64,000 bases of DNA, from assembly GCA_021323945.1 (NCBI GenBank), contig JAJPKA010000004.1, positions 1 through 64,000 of the forward strand, given 5' to 3'. Source of the stretch: Pseudomonadota bacterium (GTDB lineage Bacteria; Desulfobacterota; Binatia; Binatales; Binataceae). The stretch's first letter is position 1. Each line of letters begins with the position of its first letter. Below, piece by piece: positions 61,262-64,000 of the stretch. Below the pieces are notes generated by a model. It was not told where the DNA came from. It saw nothing but the letters and a program-made list of their open reading frames with translations, and ran no database searches. The translations under genes were made by a program, and so were the position numbers.

Positions 61262-61495
61262 TCAGACAATTCCCCACCACCAGCCGGGATCGGCCGGCGC
61301 CGAATCCGCCGCCTGATCAGCCGGCTTGCTTGCCGCCGCCGGTTCGGCCGCTTCCGCCGCCGGCTCGGGATGCCATCGATAGCGGTCGCACGGACATCCC
61401 GCCACCAGGCAGTAGACGTCGCCGCGCCGCGTGCTGCGCGCATGATCGCGCGCCGCATGCCGACACCAGCATCGATCGTTATCGTGTTCCGCCAT
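61262..61495 (-). CDS. Small cysteine/histidine-rich protein with alanine-proline tail
   Basis: 77 residues. The first 40 hold a likely zinc site CWCRHAARDH ... VYCLVAGCPCDRY, and the rest is Ala/Pro-rich ending GWWWGIV. Such mini-proteins are common in phage genomes and are usually unassigned. GGAG precedes the ATG. It overlaps the winged-helix gene by 17 bases. Confidence 0.6.
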   Translation of the reverse strand: MAEHDNDRCWCRHAARDHARSTRRGDVYCLVAGCPCDRYRWHPEPAAEAAEPAAASKPADQAADSAPADPGWWWGIV

Positions 61496-61901
61496 TGCCC
61501 TGCTCCAATCGATCAGCGATCCACACGATCGCTAAGCGCCCTGATGCATTCGCGCGGCGCCGCCCGGACGCCCGCACCCGCTGCATTCGGACCAATTCAC
61601 TCACGCGCGGCCGCACCGCCAGGCGATCGCGACCGAGCGCCGCAGCGATCTCATCCGCGGTCGCACCGTCACAATGCTCGATCAGGTAACGCCACACGGC
61701 CTGCCTGAGCTCGAGCGCCTCGCGCTCTGTCATGTCAGCATCGCCGCCGCGCTCGAGGCCCACGCTGCGCGCCGCCTCGATCGCAGTGGCCGGCTGACAT
61801 TTCATCAGCGGAGTGAAGCGGCCGCGCGGCGCGAGCGCCAGCCGCTGGTGCGGCGTCGGTGCGGCGAGTGTTGTCCAGCGGCGTCGCGTCATCGCGCCCA
61901 T
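61479..61901 (-). CDS. Winged-helix DNA-binding protein in phage operon
   Basis: 140 residues. The C-terminal half is a helix-turn-helix with wing: LRQAVWRYLIEHCDGATADEIAAALGRDRLAVRPRVSELVRMQRV, then basic residues and a strand AIVWIADRL. This resembles a MarR/ArsR-like winged helix without sensor domain. The N-terminal 60 residues are basic and not recognised. ATG at 61901 overlaps the stop of the previous gene (TGATG). Confidence 0.62.
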   Translation of the reverse strand: MGAMTRRRWTTLAAPTPHQRLALAPRGRFTPLMKCQPATAIEAARSVGLERGGDADMTEREALELRQAVWRYLIEHCDGATADEIAAALGRDRLAVRPRVSELVRMQRVRASGRRRANASGRLAIVWIADRLEQGNGGTR

Positions 61902-64000
61902 CAGAATGCTCCGATATCGGTGTTGCCGGTCGTCAGGCCGGCGAGTCCGCGATTGATGCAGGGGCTGCCAGGCTGAAGGCTGAAATTGGGGGGTGTGGCG
62001 GCCGGCGCGACATAGAGCGGATCGGCGCTCGAGCCCGCGCAATTGGTCGCGCAGTAGAGGTCGTGGCTGCCGCGCGTGGTTGAGCCGTTGAAGCTGAAGC
62101 CCGGCGAGCCCTGCGAGCCGCCGATATCGTTGTAGTCCTCAATCTCGCTGCCATAGCCCGCCGGCACATAGACGCTGTCCGAACCGGCGCCATCGTAGAT
62201 ATTGTTGCGGATATCAATCGTGCTCGCGGTGCACGGCGCTTCGGTGCCGTTGCCGCCGCAGGCCACATAAAAGCCATACGAATTACTAATACCGGTCGGC
62301 AGGTAGACGGTGTTGTTGTAGTACCTGGCCTGAATCGGACAGACGTTGCTCGTCGAGTTGTAACAGCGGGTGGCGCCGGTCGGCGACACGCCGGCATTGG
62401 CGATCAGCTGGAAGCCGACTCCCGAATCGTAGGCGACATTCTCCTGGTAGATGATATCCTCGGCCGCCGTGGTCACCTCGTTGTGGGTGTAGAAGGCCGG
62501 GGTTTGATTTGACGCGCAGTTGCCGCCGTTCTGGCAACCGCAGAGATTCTCATTGTAGCCGCAGCTCGCCGTGTTGCTCAGGATCTGCGCGACAATCGCC
62601 GGGCTCGCCGTCGAATTACCCACACCCTTGACATCGATTCCGCCATGTACGCAGCCGGGGCCGACGGTATTGCCCTGCACCAGCACCGCGCCGGTGTCAT
62701 AATGGACCTGCACGCAGTTATGGCCGCCCATCCACTTGACGATATTGTTGAGGAAATGCACACCGTCGGCGCCAACTCCGGTGTCTTCGAAGTCGAGCGC
62801 GTTCTTGTAGCCACCCTGAAGTCCAGTGTTCTGCCAGACGCATGAGCCATCGCTGACCGTGGCGCCCACTGACTGGGGAAAGGTCGGATAGGTGCTGCCC
62901 GAAGTGCAGGACGCGGCAGTCTCGATAAACCAATAGGCGCCGGCATTGTTGCTCAGCGGATAGATCAGATTGTTGCTGCCGGTCGAGGTGTGCGCGCCGC
63001 CGCTCGCCCAGTCCGGCGGCAGCTCAGTTGCGTTGCCGACGCAGGCCGCATTCGAGGTCGAACAGCCGGGTCCCACGTTGTGGATATAAAAGTTCTGCAC
63101 CGTAATTCCGGGAAACTGGCCGCCCGAAGCCAGGAAGCTCACGCCCTGGGCAAAGGCGTGTTTGCACTCGAAGTTCGAAAGCGTCACGTACTTGAAGCCG
63201 TAGCTTCCATGGCGGTCGCTGAAGCAGGCGGAGTTGATATTACCCATATCGAATACAGCACGTGCCGATCCGCCGTAAGTGCTGATTAAGATCGGCTTGC
63301 TCGAAGTGCCGACGGCGGCATGCGCCGCCGTATCGCCGAATTTGAACTCGGGATTGCTCGCGCTCGCCGTCCAGGTGTCACCCGACTTGAAGAGCAGTTC
63401 ATCGCCCGGATGAAGTGACGAGAGGATACTGTTGGCCTTGCTGAGCGTTTGCCAGGGCGCAGTGGGAGAGGTGCCCGCGTTGCTGTCGCTGCCCGTGGAG
63501 GAAGAGACGTAATAGCAGGTCTGACCGGCCGGACAGGAGGCGACCCCCGTGATGTTCGACTTGACCAGATTCACGATATAGTCGTTTTGCGAGGCGACCC
63601 AGGTGACTTCAACCTTGTCCACGCAACCGTTGACGTTGCAGGCGACCGGCGTATCGCCCATCAGCGTCGCTCCATTACCGGCAACGAAGCTGTAGGTATA
63701 GGTCGAGCCGCTGTTCGGCTGGTAGAAGAGGTAATCCAGCGTCTGGTTGATCGTGCCGGTAGTCGGACACGAAAGCGTGATCGTGGCGTTGGCGGCCAGC
63801 GTATAGATATGCCATTTCTGCGCGCAGTTCTCAGTTCCGCCCGTGAAGCTCGGGTTGATGGCGGGAACGTCGAGGTAGGCACCGGAGGAAAAAGTGCCCT
63901 GATTGACCGCGGCGTTATTGTCCAGGCTAATCCCGCTGGCGGCGCCGCCGCCGATATGGACCTGATTCTGCGCGTCGGTTCCAATCTCTTCGATCAGGTT
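61901..64000 (-). CDS. Phage beta-helix tailspike-like protein, N terminus beyond the window
   Basis: At least 699 residues: the frame remains open to the right edge. Read from there it begins ...IGTDAQNQVHIGGG, continues with a carbohydrate-type beta domain (NQTLDYLFYQPNSGSTYTYSFVAGNG), and then a right-handed beta-helix with YYVSSSTGSDSNAGTSPTAPWQTL, the start of many parallel beta-helix enzymes, and LSNFECKHAF, VQNFYIHNVG. A WFIETAASCTSGSTYPTFPQSVGATVSDGSCVW insert resembles the module in the collar and J proteins. It ends CINRGLAGL. Whether it has a signal peptide cannot be seen. Confidence 0.78.
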   Translation of the reverse strand, partial: NLIEEIGTDAQNQVHIGGGAASGISLDNNAAVNQGTFSSGAYLDVPAINPSFTGGTENCAQKWHIYTLAANATITLSCPTTGTINQTLDYLFYQPNSGSTYTYSFVAGNGATLMGDTPVACNVNGCVDKVEVTWVASQNDYIVNLVKSNITGVASCPAGQTCYYVSSSTGSDSNAGTSPTAPWQTLSKANSILSSLHPGDELLFKSGDTWTASASNPEFKFGDTAAHAAVGTSSKPILISTYGGSARAVFDMGNINSACFSDRHGSYGFKYVTLSNFECKHAFAQGVSFLASGGQFPGITVQNFYIHNVGPGCSTSNAACVGNATELPPDWASGGAHTSTGSNNLIYPLSNNAGAYWFIETAASCTSGSTYPTFPQSVGATVSDGSCVWQNTGLQGGYKNALDFEDTGVGADGVHFLNNIVKWMGGHNCVQVHYDTGAVLVQGNTVGPGCVHGGIDVKGVGNSTASPAIVAQILSNTASCGYNENLCGCQNGGNCASNQTPAFYTHNEVTTAAEDIIYQENVAYDSGVGFQLIANAGVSPTGATRCYNSTSNVCPIQARYYNNTVYLPTGISNSYGFYVACGGNGTEAPCTASTIDIRNNIYDGAGSDSVYVPAGYGSEIEDYNDIGGSQGSPGFSFNGSTTRGSHDLYCATNCAGSSADPLYVAPAATPPNFSLQPGSPCINRGLAGLTTGNTDIGAF

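Larger units (their letters stand above)
43428..64000 (-). mobile_element. Structural gene block of a tailed (contractile-type) prophage, incomplete
   Basis: From the right edge to 43428 nearly every gene faces left, with stops and starts overlapping or a few bases apart. Portal, baseplate V, W, J, tail protein I, tape measure, tail-assembly chaperone, collar and fibre proteins identify a phage with a long contractile tail, P2/Mu-like in parts. By eye the DNA is richer in G+C than the left 43 kb. No terminase, capsid, sheath, tube or integrase genes are in view; they may lie beyond 64000. A degraded or domesticated element cannot be ruled out. Confidence 0.85.

Noticed and set aside
1-64000. 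CRISPR arrays, insertion sequences, rRNA genes
   Set aside because: No evenly spaced direct repeats, no transposase motifs and no rRNA sequence seen; only short coding tandem repeats in phage genes.

Overview
The window is bacterial DNA in two parts: about 43 kb of ordinary chromosome, then about 20.6 kb of a tailed-phage structural operon, probably a prophage, which runs off the right edge. The chromosome carries a lanthanide-type PQQ methanol dehydrogenase locus, a luciferase-like F420-type flavoprotein, a pyridoxamine-oxidase-like flavoprotein, a MetE-like protein and an RNase E/G. This mix would fit a methylotrophic soil lineage such as Candidatus Binatota (Desulfobacterota_B). That placement is inference from gene content; no marker phylogeny was possible.

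Layout of the chromosome. 1-9.2 kb: metabolic and housekeeping genes (LLM flavoprotein, MetE-like protein, YceI, VOC protein, RlmI-type rRNA methyltransferase, TPR membrane protein, a PRISE-type reductase paired with indoleamine 2,3-dioxygenase). 9.4-13 kb: GH31 glycosidase and a Tat-exported aldo/keto reductase with cysteine clusters. 13-15.8 kb: CDP-alcohol phosphatidyltransferase, PPOX-fold protein, LPG-synthase-TM-type membrane protein, GNAT acetyltransferase. 15.9-22.2 kb: Smc, an HNH endonuclease, RNase E/G. 22.3-32 kb: pqqD and, converging on it, a leftward run pqqA-B-C-E, two M16 peptidases, xoxF, xoxJ, xoxG. This one block holds peptide precursor, cofactor maturation, precursor proteolysis, the methanol dehydrogenase, its periplasmic accessory protein and its cytochrome acceptor. 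pqqA is a 24-codon gene found by reading the minus strand upstream of pqqB. 32-36.5 kb: RND efflux adaptor and permease. 36.8-37.8 kb: tRNA-Asp, rplM, rpsI. 38.3-42.3 kb: a CheB-CheR-PAS-histidine kinase-receiver gene broken by two frameshifts. 42.5-42.9 kb: GFA-family zinc protein.

The right part (43.4-64 kb) is an almost unbroken leftward gene train for a contractile-type phage tail: beta-helix and fibre proteins, baseplate V, W and J, a tail-assembly chaperone with a perfect -1 slippery heptamer, tape measure, tail protein I, a Mor-like regulator, collar and fibre proteins, and a DUF935/Mu gp29-type portal last. Capsid, terminase, sheath, tube and integrase are not in the window. Odd points are the module order (portal after the tail genes; chaperone and tape measure between J and I), a glycosyltransferase inside the baseplate cluster, a possible lone rightward membrane ORF, and clear export signals on several fibre-like proteins, which is unexpected for virion parts assembled in the cytoplasm.
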